NCBI GenBank assembly: GCA_035573435.1
Contig: DATMZR010000021.1
Coordinates: 98,791 to 162,790, forward strand
Source of the DNA: Solirubrobacterales bacterium
GTDB taxonomy: Bacteria > Actinomycetota > Thermoleophilia > Solirubrobacterales > 70-9
Length of the DNA stretch: 64,000 bases
Reading direction: 5' to 3'
The position numbers and the translations under genes were made by a program. The notes below the pieces were generated by a model that worked only from the letters and a program-made list of their open reading frames with translations, ran no database searches and was not told the origin of the DNA. This document shows, piece after piece, positions 23,143-31,207 of this stretch (position 1 is the stretch's first letter; every line of letters starts with the position of its first letter).

Positions 23143-25011
23143 CTACCGCGCCACGACCACGAGCTTTCGCGACCTCGACTTCGCCGGCGCCCTGTAGGCC
23201 CAGCCCTGCTCGCGCAGCACCTTGAGGCGGAACCGGTAGCGAACGTTTGAGGTGTAAAAGCGGGCGAAGTGGTAGCGCACCCGATACTTGCCGTCGGCGT
23301 TGGTATGGATGGCGTGACGAACGGTGTCCCAGCTGTGCCTGTTCCTCACCTGGAGCTCGATGAGCTTGCCGCCGTCCGGGATCCGCGCCGCGTAGTGCCG
23401 GACGCGCCCCTTGAACACGACCCGCCTTCCCTCCGGCACGTGGCGCCGCGACAGCCGCAAGCCGGCCTTGGTCTTCACCGCGAGCGTCCCGACCCTCGTC
23501 GCGTCAGCGATGTAGCGGGCCGAGCCCCCGTACGTGGCCGTGATCCTGCGCGAGGGCCCCGCCGGGATCCGCTCGCGCCAGCGCCCGTCCGAGTCCGTCT
23601 GGACCTTGCGAACGCGGCGGTCGATGAGGGCGCCGGCGCCGAAGTGCTCGACCACGGTCACCTCCTGACCGGCGAGCGGGTGGCCCCCGCGGTCGCTGAG
23701 CCGCCCCGCGACCTTGGAGCGCTTCCCGTAGCCGATCGTCTCGCGGTGGCCTCCGCCGGGAGCGAGGTAGCCCGTGAGGCGCACGCCGGACTTGAGCGGG
23801 AAGGTGAGGACCATGGGCTGGCCGTCGCGGCGCTGAGTCGTCCAGGCGAAGTTGCCGGCGACGTCGGTTGCCTGGGCGAGGAACTCATATCGCCCCGCGG
23901 GGACCGCGGTCGAGTCGACGCGCGCCTGCAGCGCTCCGCCGCCGATCTGCGTCTCGAGCGGCTGCCAAGTGGTCGAGCCGACGGCTCGGTAGAAGATGCG
24001 CCCGCCGTCGACGCCCGAGGTCGCGTCGGAGACTGGCGCCTTGATCAGCTCGGGGTCGTTTGCGTCCTGGGAACTCGTGAAGCCCAGCGCCGGCGGCGTG
24101 TTATCGACGTCGACCGTCCGGTGTTGGCAGGTCCGGTTGCCGGCGAAATCGATCGCGCAGATCGACAGCGCGTTGCGGCCGTCGTGGAAAGGGGGGGCGC
24201 CCGTGCTGGCAGACGTAGACGACGTCGAAAGTGCCGTCGGGCACGGATCAAAGGTCTTTGCAGAGCGCGATCCCGGTATGTCCGCGCAGCTGGTGTTCCG
24301 CGTCAAAAACCCGGTGCGGTCGACGGTGGCCACGATCTGGCGTAGTCCCGAACCGGCGTCGCTGCCACTGGTACCGAGGTCCTGTGTCCCCCTTCTCCAA
24401 CCGCCGGCAAGCAGGGCGCCACCCGTCGTCAGCACGGGGTCCGAGTAGTCCGCCACCTTGAGGCGGACGTTACGGATCCAGGTTTTCGCCAAATCGGACT
24501 CCCGACAGCCGCCGGCTCGCTCGCAGGAGAGGCTGGCGATGAACTGGCGTTGGCCCCGACCATGGGCGCTCCAGCCGTAGTGGTGATAGCTGGTTGGGCC
24601 CGTGCCCCCGGAGCCCACGCGTCCCGTTTGCCGCTGGCCGTCGTCAGCCATCCACAAGCTCGGGGCATGGCCCCGATCGCGACGCAGCTTGGCGCTTACG
24701 TCTACGCCGACGATCCCGAGCGAGGAGGTGTTGGTCGACCATCGCGCCTTGCCGACAGCGCTGTGGACCGCGCGCCCGATGTTCTCGATCCTCACCGCGT
24801 GTTCGCCCGAAACGCCGCAGGCGTTGAGGGCGAAGTACGAATGGCCATCGGAGAGCACGGCATCCTGGGCCCCCCGGTTGGCGCGCTCGCACTGAGCGAC
24901 GGTATAGGTCGCACCGCCGGCGTCGGCGTCAGGGGCTGCGAGGAGCGCGCCGAGAAAGACGGCGGCCGCCGCGTTTCGGAGGGTGTGGCTGACGCCTTCT
25001 CTAAGGATCAC
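23143..25011 (-). CDS. large exported Ig-like protein
   Basis: A 622-residue protein with a signal peptide ending at ADA about residue 32. The N-terminal domain (about 35-200) has SLSCERAGGC-type cysteine pairs. Ig-like modules follow (about 215-390, with VDVDNTPPALGFTSSQDAND), then Cna-B/carboxypeptidase-like repeats (about 410-600, with LAGQEVTVVEHFGAG). Probably anchored or secreted outside the cell and possibly adhesive. It starts 23 bases after the sigma gene stop and is likely co-transcribed with that gene. Confidence 0.7.
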   Translation of the reverse strand: MILREGVSHTLRNAAAAVFLGALLAAPDADAGGATYTVAQCERANRGAQDAVLSDGHSYFALNACGVSGEHAVRIENIGRAVHSAVGKARWSTNTSSLGIVGVDVSAKLRRDRGHAPSLWMADDGQRQTGRVGSGGTGPTSYHHYGWSAHGRGQRQFIASLSCERAGGCRESDLAKTWIRNVRLKVADYSDPVLTTGGALLAGGWRRGTQDLGTSGSDAGSGLRQIVATVDRTGFLTRNTSCADIPGSRSAKTFDPCPTALSTSSTSASTGAPPFHDGRNALSICAIDFAGNRTCQHRTVDVDNTPPALGFTSSQDANDPELIKAPVSDATSGVDGGRIFYRAVGSTTWQPLETQIGGGALQARVDSTAVPAGRYEFLAQATDVAGNFAWTTQRRDGQPMVLTFPLKSGVRLTGYLAPGGGHRETIGYGKRSKVAGRLSDRGGHPLAGQEVTVVEHFGAGALIDRRVRKVQTDSDGRWRERIPAGPSRRITATYGGSARYIADATRVGTLAVKTKAGLRLSRRHVPEGRRVVFKGRVRHYAARIPDGGKLIELQVRNRHSWDTVRHAIHTNADGKYRVRYHFARFYTSNVRYRFRLKVLREQGWAYRAPAKSRSRKLVVVAR

Positions 25012-25034
25012 GGGTCCAACGGTCTACCGACGTC

Positions 25035-26417
25035 CTATGGCTGTCCGAACTCCCGCGCTGCCGCGGATTCGCCTCCGCCGTCGCTGGACGAACCACCAGC
25101 GGAGCCGGACGAGGTGCTGGTCGCGGCCGAGGCGACTCCGAACTCCTGCTCTCCGACCGGCGCCGTCGGAGCGACGGGCTCCACCGGCTCGGGTGGTGGC
25201 TCCTCCGCTGGCGGGGGCTCCCCCTGCGGAGGCTCGAGCGGTGTCTCTGTGCCGATCTGACTCGGCGGCGAAGGAGGCGCTGGTGCAGGCAGGATGTCGG
25301 CACTCGCCTCGCGCGCGCTCGGCGTCTTGCGCTCCGCCTCCGCATGGCCGCGGAGCGCGGGTGCCGGCAGCACGCCGGCGGCGACGCACGCCGTCGCCGC
25401 CGCGCCCGTCGCAAGGCACGAGGCGATGATCTTGCCCGCGCTGCCCGCCAAGCCCAGGTGCGCCATGACGCCGCCGGCGCCGGCGCCCCCGGCCCTCGCC
25501 GCTCCGCTCGCCGACAGCTGGGTCGCAATTTGCTCTGCGCCATGATCGCTCCCCGGAGCGATCAAGCGGTCACGTGCGCCCGCGATCGCGCCAGCGACGC
25601 GATCGAGGATCGAGGGATCCGGTATCCGGTCCACCGCGGGGAGCGGCAATGCGGCGGCTGCCCCGTGATGGAGGTCGCGCAGCTGGCGCGCCAGCGCCAC
25701 GGCGTGCGGGTCGGCGGCTAGCAGCCTGCGCGCTCGCCGCCGCTCGCCGGCGCTACCCGTGCCGGCGATGTAGGCGCTGAGTAGCTCGCGCTCGATCGAC
25801 GCAAAGCGCTCCGCCTCGAGTGCTTCGTGGACCGCACTGACAGCCGACCTCAGCCGGAAGTAGTAGGTCTGGCGGCTGAGGCCGAGAATCCTGCAGCTCT
25901 CGCGCGGCTCGAGCTGCTCCACGAACCGACTGCGGTAGACGACCTGCTGCTCGGGAGTAAGGCGCTCAGCCGCTTCGATCGCTCGGGCAAGCTCGGCCCG
26001 AGCGAGCATCCGCGCCTCCGGATCGCCGCCGCGGTCCTCAACGGAGTTGAGGAGGTGGCCCTGCGGGTCGCTCGGCGACACGCAACGGTTCTGAACCAGA
26101 TCCCGCGCGTCTCGCCATGCAACACGCTTGGCGAACGCGCGCGGGTCGCGAATCCGCTCGCCGGCGACCTCCCGCCTGTGGATCGCGAGCAGCGCCTCCT
26201 GCGCCAAATCTTCGTAGTCCTGTTCGTTCAGCGAGCCCCCGAAGCTGGCGCGCAGGTGCCGCACAACCGCGGCGGCGATCTGCTTCGCGCCGCCGCTCCA
26301 GCCATTGTCGGCCGGGGCCCCAACTGAGGTCGGGCTGTGCCCGTGACCCCGGCTCCGCGGCACTCCCTCGCGCTCCTCCACGGCGCGCACGCCCTGCCGC
26401 TTTCGCTTGTCCCGCAT
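25035..26417 (-). CDS. membrane-anchored ECF sigma factor with proline-rich exported tail
   Basis: A 460-residue fusion. Residues about 40-115 form sigma region 2 (EDYEDLAQEALLAIHRREV). About 150-200 form region 4 with the helix-turn-helix ESCRILGLSRQTYYFRLRSA. A helical segment and a membrane helix (about 326-350) follow, then a proline-rich outer tail ending REFGQP. Carrying the anti-sigma-like membrane part in the same chain suggests activation by release from the membrane. ATG at 26417 lies eight bases after the CGAC box of its own promoter copy, which lies inside the longer open frame and excludes the upstream start. Candidate master regulator of the element. Confidence 0.75.
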   Translation of the reverse strand: MRDKRKRQGVRAVEEREGVPRSRGHGHSPTSVGAPADNGWSGGAKQIAAAVVRHLRASFGGSLNEQDYEDLAQEALLAIHRREVAGERIRDPRAFAKRVAWRDARDLVQNRCVSPSDPQGHLLNSVEDRGGDPEARMLARAELARAIEAAERLTPEQQVVYRSRFVEQLEPRESCRILGLSRQTYYFRLRSAVSAVHEALEAERFASIERELLSAYIAGTGSAGERRRARRLLAADPHAVALARQLRDLHHGAAAALPLPAVDRIPDPSILDRVAGAIAGARDRLIAPGSDHGAEQIATQLSASGAARAGGAGAGGVMAHLGLAGSAGKIIASCLATGAAATACVAAGVLPAPALRGHAEAERKTPSAREASADILPAPAPPSPPSQIGTETPLEPPQGEPPPAEEPPPEPVEPVAPTAPVGEQEFGVASAATSTSSGSAGGSSSDGGGESAAAREFGQP

Positions 26418-26420
26418 ATC

Positions 26421-26451
26421 CCTATGTCGGAGCCGCTCGCGTTTTGTATGG
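26421..26451 (-). promoter_or_regulatory. ECF-type promoter motif, copy 3 (sigma gene)
   Basis: Reads CCATAC, AAAAC block, then CGACATAGG with the same 16-base spacing. It precedes the sigma gene itself, so the sigma factor is probably autoregulated. Confidence 0.7.
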
Positions 26452-26553
26452 ACGGCCTGCCTGGCTTCGGCGCTCTCACGCCACCTCAGCTCGCGATCCG
26501 ACGAGGCCAAGCTACCCGACCGCGGCTAGCTCCGCGCCAATCGCTGCCGCTGC

Positions 26554-28113
26554 CTAACCCGGCTGTGCAGCCCAGACACGCACTCGCGCGGCCGCTCGAG
26601 AGGACGCCGGCTCGATCACGATGGCCTCTCCCGTCGCGAGCGTCTTGAACTCGTCCGGATGGCGCACGAACTCCCGCTCGCGAGTCCGCGTGCCAGTGTT
26701 GTCCTTGGCCTGCAGGCTGAGACGGGAGTCGATCCGCCGGGTCGTGACCCAGACAGGTCGCGTGCCGGCGACGCTCGCCAAGAGGGACGCCGAGTGGGGT
26801 TCGGGCTGGCGATGCGCGATCGTGAAGTCGAGCTGCGTGAGGACCCGACGCGAGAACGCCTCGCTCCCTGTGTCCATCGCTACCTCGCCCAGATCCGCCA
26901 GCCCCTGCGTCGCCAGGAGCACGCTAACGCCGGCGGAGCGCGAGCGCGAGAGCACCCGCAGAACCTCCCGCGCGCCAAGGGCCGCGAACTCGTCGATCGC
27001 CACCAACCCCAGGTGCGCGCGGCGCTGAAGCTCGCCGGTTAGGGAGACCAGGTCGGAGACAATCGCCGCGCCTAGCATCTCGGAGGCCAGCGGGTAGCGG
27101 TCCGCGTCGAGGCGGAAGTAGAGCACGCTTCGCATCCGCCACGCATCCGAGAGATCGATCTGCTCGCCCGGCTGCTCCGGGTCGAGCCAGCGTCCCAGGC
27201 TCGACTCGCCCAGGATCGCGAGCCGGTCGCGCACGCCCCCGAGGTCGGCGCGCTGGCGCACCGACAGCGATGCGAGGTAGCGGCGAAGAGCCTCCATCGT
27301 CTCTGGTGAGCAAAGGTCACCGAGCGCGTCTAGCAGCTCGACGTCCATGTGCTGGACGACGCTGCGAAGCCCGATCGCGACCCCGGCCTCTTGCATCACC
27401 CGAAGCTCCCACCCGAGGTAGCGCTGGGCCTGGCGCAGATAGTGAGGCTCGCTCCATGTCTCGCCCCCTAGCGCCTTGTCCGCGATCTCGGTCGCGTCCC
27501 CACGAGAAAGCGGGTTGTAGATCGCAGGGCCCTCGTGGCTCCACTCGGCGAAGCGCGCCCCTGACCGCGCAGCAGCCGCCGCCAGCTGGTCGCGCAGCCC
27601 AGGGTCGCCCTTCGGATCAACGCAGACGATGGGCAGTCCGTGCCTCGCGTAGGCGCCCGCGATTGCGGCCGTGGTCACCGTCTTCCCGGATCCGGGAGAT
27701 CCGAGAATCATGCCGCGAACGCCTTGACGCGAGCCGAAGGGAATCGTCAGAACCCGTCCCGACGACGTCTGTCCCAATGCGAAGCGATCATCGGAGGTGC
27801 GGTCCAGCCGTGCCTTGCGGATCGCCAAGCGAGTGTGCACCAGTGACAGCGGACCGAGCCGATCGCGCTCTCTCTGCGCCTCCACGCCCCCGCGCTCCAG
27901 CTCATGGCGGTGCCAGGTAACGCCAACCGTCAGCGCGACCGCCGCCCCTCCGGCGCCGAGCACACCGGCGCGAGTACTCGCGAGCGCCAAGACCGCCCCG
28001 AGCGCGAGCAGCGGCACCGCCCAGCTCCAACGAAGCCCCATGCCCCTGATCGCCAAGTGCAGGGCGATTCCCAACGCCGCGGCCCCCGCCAACACGATCG
28101 CCCACTCCATCAT
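26554..28113 (-). CDS. VirD4/TraD-like coupling ATPase
   Basis: A 519-residue protein with two N-terminal membrane helices (about residues 4-22 and 30-64). A TraG/VirD4-type ATPase domain follows: Walker A GSPGSGKT (138-145), VCVDPKGDPGLRDQ and Walker B LVAIDEFAALG (about 370). It would bring the DNA-relaxase complex to the mating channel and drive transfer. It forms a separate unit from the VirB-like operon but shares its promoter motif. The upstream 104 bases hold coupled mini-ORFs. Confidence 0.88.
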   Translation of the reverse strand: MMEWAIVLAGAAALGIALHLAIRGMGLRWSWAVPLLALGAVLALASTRAGVLGAGGAAVALTVGVTWHRHELERGGVEAQRERDRLGPLSLVHTRLAIRKARLDRTSDDRFALGQTSSGRVLTIPFGSRQGVRGMILGSPGSGKTVTTAAIAGAYARHGLPIVCVDPKGDPGLRDQLAAAAARSGARFAEWSHEGPAIYNPLSRGDATEIADKALGGETWSEPHYLRQAQRYLGWELRVMQEAGVAIGLRSVVQHMDVELLDALGDLCSPETMEALRRYLASLSVRQRADLGGVRDRLAILGESSLGRWLDPEQPGEQIDLSDAWRMRSVLYFRLDADRYPLASEMLGAAIVSDLVSLTGELQRRAHLGLVAIDEFAALGAREVLRVLSRSRSAGVSVLLATQGLADLGEVAMDTGSEAFSRRVLTQLDFTIAHRQPEPHSASLLASVAGTRPVWVTTRRIDSRLSLQAKDNTGTRTREREFVRHPDEFKTLATGEAIVIEPASSRAAARVRVWAAQPG

Positions 28114-28216
28114 CGCGTCTCACAGCTCCAGGATCTGATTGCCGCGCTCACCCCCTCGATGGCCCTCTCGCATCGCCTCGCTCCCTTCGCGTCATCGCCC
28201 CGATCGGGCCCCTCAC
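28110..28216 (-). other. tandem leader mini-ORFs before the coupling ATPase gene
   Basis: A GTG at 28216 lies five bases after the CGAC box and opens a 22-codon frame ending at 28148. Its TGA overlaps a second GTG (28151) that opens a 13-codon frame whose TGA overlaps the ATG at 28113. A third possible frame, starting ATG near 28184, ends just before the gene. Which are translated is unknown, but the chain of overlaps resembles translational coupling. Confidence 0.35.
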
Positions 28217-28217
28217 A

Positions 28218-28247
28218 CCTAGTCGGGCCGAGCCTCGTTTTGTATGG
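28218..28247 (-). promoter_or_regulatory. ECF-type promoter motif, copy 4 (coupling ATPase)
   Basis: Reads CCATAC, AAAAC block, then CGACTAGG with 16 bases between boxes. It lies 104 bases upstream of the coupling ATPase ATG. Confidence 0.7.
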
Positions 28248-28260
28248 ACCGAGCGACCCC

Positions 28261-28390
28261 AAAATGCCCTCCGCCCCCCGCCGCCTTTCCCTCTCTGCTC
28301 CTCCCCTCTACACCCCAATTCCCTGAATGACCTCACCGTCAAGTCCCTCCTATCCGTCCACCCCCCTTCGTCCCTCCACCACTCAACTCT
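28261..28390. other. pyrimidine-rich tract
   Basis: About 130 bases whose plus strand is almost all C and T with few purines, ending at the large inverted repeat. No reading frame is credible. Such strand-biased tracts occur beside origins of replication or transfer, which fits the neighbouring hairpin and coupling gene. Confidence 0.4.
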
Positions 28391-28449
28391 CCTCGCCGCT
28401 GCCGACCCCACTCACACATCATGTGGGGGTGGGGTCGGCAGCGGCGAGG
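28391..28449. repeat. perfect 21-bp inverted repeat, candidate oriT hairpin
   Basis: Left arm 28391-28411, right arm 28429-28449, 17-base loop that itself holds a CACA/TGTG stem. The arms are perfectly complementary and very GC-rich. There is no T-tract on either side, so a simple terminator is less likely. The rest of the gap to 28657 shows no gene. Confidence 0.7.
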
Positions 28450-28657
28450 GCCCGGAACGTAAGCGCTCAAGCCAAGTTGGGGTGGACGAGCGGTCCACAC
28501 ACCCGTCCACGGCGGTCCGCTAGACGATACGAGCGCGCCTCCTCGCTCGAAGAGCTCCGGGGTCATCCTTTGCGCCTCGGCACCACGCCGCTCATAACGC
28601 ATTCCGGAAGGGGCGTAGGCCAAGGCCGAAACAGGCCCAACGGCTGGCGCGGCCCTG

Positions 28658-29782
28658 CTAGTACTGCAAGGCGTCGGCGTCGGCGAAGACGCGCTTGATC
28701 GCCGCCACGACCCGGCCGGCGACCGGGCCGCGAGCCAGCTGGCTGCGCGGCACCACCTCAGGCGGATCAGGGGTAACGACCGTTGCCGGCATGCCCGAGC
28801 CGATGCTCATCGCGCTCGAGCTCGAGGCGCCGAAGCCCTTGTGCTGGGCCTCGGGGATCGCGGCCGCGACCGCCGCCTTGGCGACCAGCTGGCCCTGGTC
28901 GATGCGCTCCCAGACCAACTCGGCGAAGCGCCCGGCCCGCGTGAGAAACGCCTCGAGCTGGTCGGGGTCGACGATCATCGTGCCGAAGTGACCGCCGTCG
29001 GCCGCAGCGACGGTGCCGACGACCACGATCGAGCCATCGGTGAGGATGGTCGCCCCGGGCCGGGTCCAGTTCTCGACCTCGGAGCCCTCGAGGCGGACGC
29101 CGTCGCCGCTGACCTGGGGCGCGATGCCGATCGCCTGCGGGACCAGCTCGGCGCTCCGCATCGCCGCCGCGAGCTCCTCCCCGAGGCGCTCGTCGTCGAG
29201 TGCGAGCGCGTCGAGGAGGGTGACGGGCCGCGTCGGAACGAAGGCGACCCGAGCCGCAACGCCGCTCGAGATCGAGTTGTAAGTCTCTGGACCGCGGGCG
29301 AGCTCGAGCGCGCGAGCCTGGGCGGCTGGGATGTCCTCGGCCACGCCGGCCTGCTGGCGGGTGATCGCCGCGGTCACCGCGCCGGCGACGTCGGCGGCGC
29401 CGTCAAAGTGGCCGTAGATGAGGCCCTTGCCCCAGCCGCCGCGGATGCGGTCGAGAAAGTCACGCTGACGCGGCTCGAGATCGCCGTTCTGGACCAAGAC
29501 CAGGGTCGGGATCGCCCGCTCCTGGGCCTCGAGGAACTCCTCCTCAGTCGGGCTCGTCTCACTGTCGGCGTAGTCGCCGTAGCTGTCGCCGATCAACAGC
29601 ATGTAGAGGTCAGACCCGGCGACCTGATCGAGCAGGGCACGGCGAGGCGAGGCGGCGCCGGCCGGGTGCTCCTCCGAGCGCACGGCGTGCATCTGCGCGT
29701 TGCGGATCCCCTGGGCGGCCTGGTCGCGGACACCCTCGAAGCCTATGATCGGGCTGGACAGGAAAACGCTGAGTACCGTCAT
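28658..29782 (-). CDS. DUF4062-domain protein
   Basis: A 374-residue protein. The N-terminal domain (1-130) has the DUF4062 pattern: MTVLSVFLSSPIIGFEGVRD, HAVRSEEHPAG, SDLYMLLIGDSYGD and a glutamate-rich EEEFLEAQERAIPTLVLV. This is a TIR/SLOG-like nucleotide-binding fold found in defence and NTPase-associated proteins. The C-terminal part is unassigned, with a VVVGTVAAADGGHFG strand pair. The ATG at 29782 is preceded by GGAGGG; the longer frame is antisense noise. It is the second gene of a two-gene unit with the 29797-30213 gene. A defence role is inferred. Confidence 0.75.
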   Translation of the reverse strand: MTVLSVFLSSPIIGFEGVRDQAAQGIRNAQMHAVRSEEHPAGAASPRRALLDQVAGSDLYMLLIGDSYGDYADSETSPTEEEFLEAQERAIPTLVLVQNGDLEPRQRDFLDRIRGGWGKGLIYGHFDGAADVAGAVTAAITRQQAGVAEDIPAAQARALELARGPETYNSISSGVAARVAFVPTRPVTLLDALALDDERLGEELAAAMRSAELVPQAIGIAPQVSGDGVRLEGSEVENWTRPGATILTDGSIVVVGTVAAADGGHFGTMIVDPDQLEAFLTRAGRFAELVWERIDQGQLVAKAAVAAAIPEAQHKGFGASSSSAMSIGSGMPATVVTPDPPEVVPRSQLARGPVAGRVVAAIKRVFADADALQY

Positions 29783-29796
29783 CTTTGGGCCCTCCT

Positions 29797-30213
29797 TCAG
29801 GCCGCGCGCGCTGCCTGGCGCTCGGTGTAGATTTCGACGATGCGCATCGCCGCATCGAGGGCGCCGCGCGGCGAGCGGTCGTGGTTGCGCCACTCGTCGT
29901 GGATGCGCGCGATGGCGCTGGTGTGATCGCGTGGATCGCCCTGGATGTGCGGCGGGTTCTCGGCCGGGCCCCACTCCCCGAACAGTGCCTGGGCGCCGCC
30001 GGCGACGACGTAGAGTCCCCATCTCGAGCTCGTCGCCTGCGCCTTGGCCAGCACCGGGCCGATCTCGGCCGCGGTACGGCGAACCGTTGCTCCGAGCGTG
30101 CGCACCTGGACCGGCCCGCTGGGCGTCTCGATTAGGTAGCGGTCGCGGACGCCCCGGGCGCTGACGGCGGTCCCGATTCCGTTGAAGTGAGCGCGGAGCG
30201 TAAACGTGTTCAT
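29797..30213 (-). CDS. hypothetical partner of DUF4062 protein
   Basis: A 138-residue soluble protein. An N-terminal beta segment (MNTFTLRAHFNGIGTAVSA) is followed by a helix-rich second half (TAAEIGPVLAKAQATSSRWG, then an RIVEIYTERQ end). No family recognised. It is the promoter-proximal gene of a unit with the DUF4062 gene (14-base gap) and faces the ImmA/IrrE gene across a palindrome-rich regulatory region. Confidence 0.6.
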   Translation of the reverse strand: MNTFTLRAHFNGIGTAVSARGVRDRYLIETPSGPVQVRTLGATVRRTAAEIGPVLAKAQATSSRWGLYVVAGGAQALFGEWGPAENPPHIQGDPRDHTSAIARIHDEWRNHDRSPRGALDAAMRIVEIYTERQAARAA

Positions 30214-30235
30214 CTCGTCCTTTCGGTCTTCTGAC

Positions 30236-30324
30236 GCGAACGTACCCGTTCTCTATCGAGTGCGGCACAGGATAACGGGTCGATATCCGCTTGCGCGAAC
30301 GGATACCATCCTCGATCGAGAACG
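30236..30324. promoter_or_regulatory. divergent promoter/operator region with palindromes
   Basis: Between divergent genes. It contains CGTTCTCTATCGAG at 30247 and its near-reverse complement CTCGATCGAGAACG at 30311, ACCCGTT/AACGGGT at 30244/30274, and TATCCG/CGGATA flanking a ten-base centre near 30285-30306. The density of nested inverted repeats suggests operators, probably for the Xre-type regulator at 31208. Confidence 0.5.
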
Positions 30325-31206
30325 ATGTCTGCAAACTCGGTAGATCGGCGCCGGCAGCTGTCGCTGCTCGACCAGGAGCGGCTCATCCAGCCGCGCCGCT
30401 CCGACGCGGATTGTGTCGCCGCCATCGCCGAGCGCTTGATCGCCGAGCTCGACGAGCACCCGCCGATCTCGCTCGAGGTCGTTGCGTCGTACCGCGACAT
30501 CACCGAGATCGAGGTGGTGGCCCTGCCGCAGTCGGGCTCACTCTCGCCCGCCGGCAAGCACATGGTGATGAGGCTCAGCGCCTCGGACTCACCGAGGAGG
30601 CGGCGCTTCACCGGCTTTCACGAGGTCGGCCACACTTTCCAAGGCGGCTATCGCGAGCAGACCCTGTTTCGCTGCAACCCTGTCGCGGCAGGGCGGCCGA
30701 GCATGGACCCCGAGGCGCTCGCCGATGTCGCCGCTGCCGAGCTGCTGCTTCCGCGGCGCGAGTTCAAGCCGATGACGCTGGCGGCGCCGTTTGCGATCTC
30801 GACTGTGATCGGGCTCGCCGACCACTTCGACGCGAGCGTTCACTCGACCGCCTACCGGTTCTCCACCTTTTGGCCCGAGCCGACGATGGTTGTCGCGCTC
30901 GAGCCCGGCAAGCGGAGGGGCGATCAGCACGATCCCACCGTCGATCCGAGGCTGCGGGTCGTCTCGGCCTGGGGCAGCGGAAGCTGGTCAGCCGGCTACG
31001 TGCCGACTAACAAGTCGGCGACGGACGGAGGGGCTCTCAACCGGGCGTTGGCTGGCGAAGACGTACTCGTGACGGCGGGCCTCGAAGAGCTGGGCCTGCG
31101 AGCCAGCCCGGGGCGTGTCCAAGTGAGTGCCAAGAAGTTCACCTATCGGCGTGGTCCTGACATGCGAGGCAGGGTGCTGGCGATCTTTCGACAAGTGGGA
31201 GGTTGA
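30325..31206 (+). CDS. ImmA/IrrE-type metallopeptidase
   Basis: A 293-residue protein with the zinc-peptidase motif HEVGH (His99-Glu100...His103) in FTGFHEVGHTFQGG and the third-ligand region DVAAAELLLPRREF. The C-terminal half is unassigned. ImmA/IrrE enzymes cleave a cognate repressor to switch on mobile elements or stress genes. The Xre regulator follows one base after its stop (31208), an obvious candidate substrate. Transcribed divergently from the DUF4062 unit. Confidence 0.85.
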   Translation: MSANSVDRRRQLSLLDQERLIQPRRSDADCVAAIAERLIAELDEHPPISLEVVASYRDITEIEVVALPQSGSLSPAGKHMVMRLSASDSPRRRRFTGFHEVGHTFQGGYREQTLFRCNPVAAGRPSMDPEALADVAAAELLLPRREFKPMTLAAPFAISTVIGLADHFDASVHSTAYRFSTFWPEPTMVVALEPGKRRGDQHDPTVDPRLRVVSAWGSGSWSAGYVPTNKSATDGGALNRALAGEDVLVTAGLEELGLRASPGRVQVSAKKFTYRRGPDMRGRVLAIFRQVGG

Positions 31207-31207
31207 A

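Noticed and set aside
28391..28449. Simple intrinsic terminator
   Set aside because: The 21-bp stem is unusually long and neither side has a T-tract, so it was kept as an inverted repeat of unknown role.
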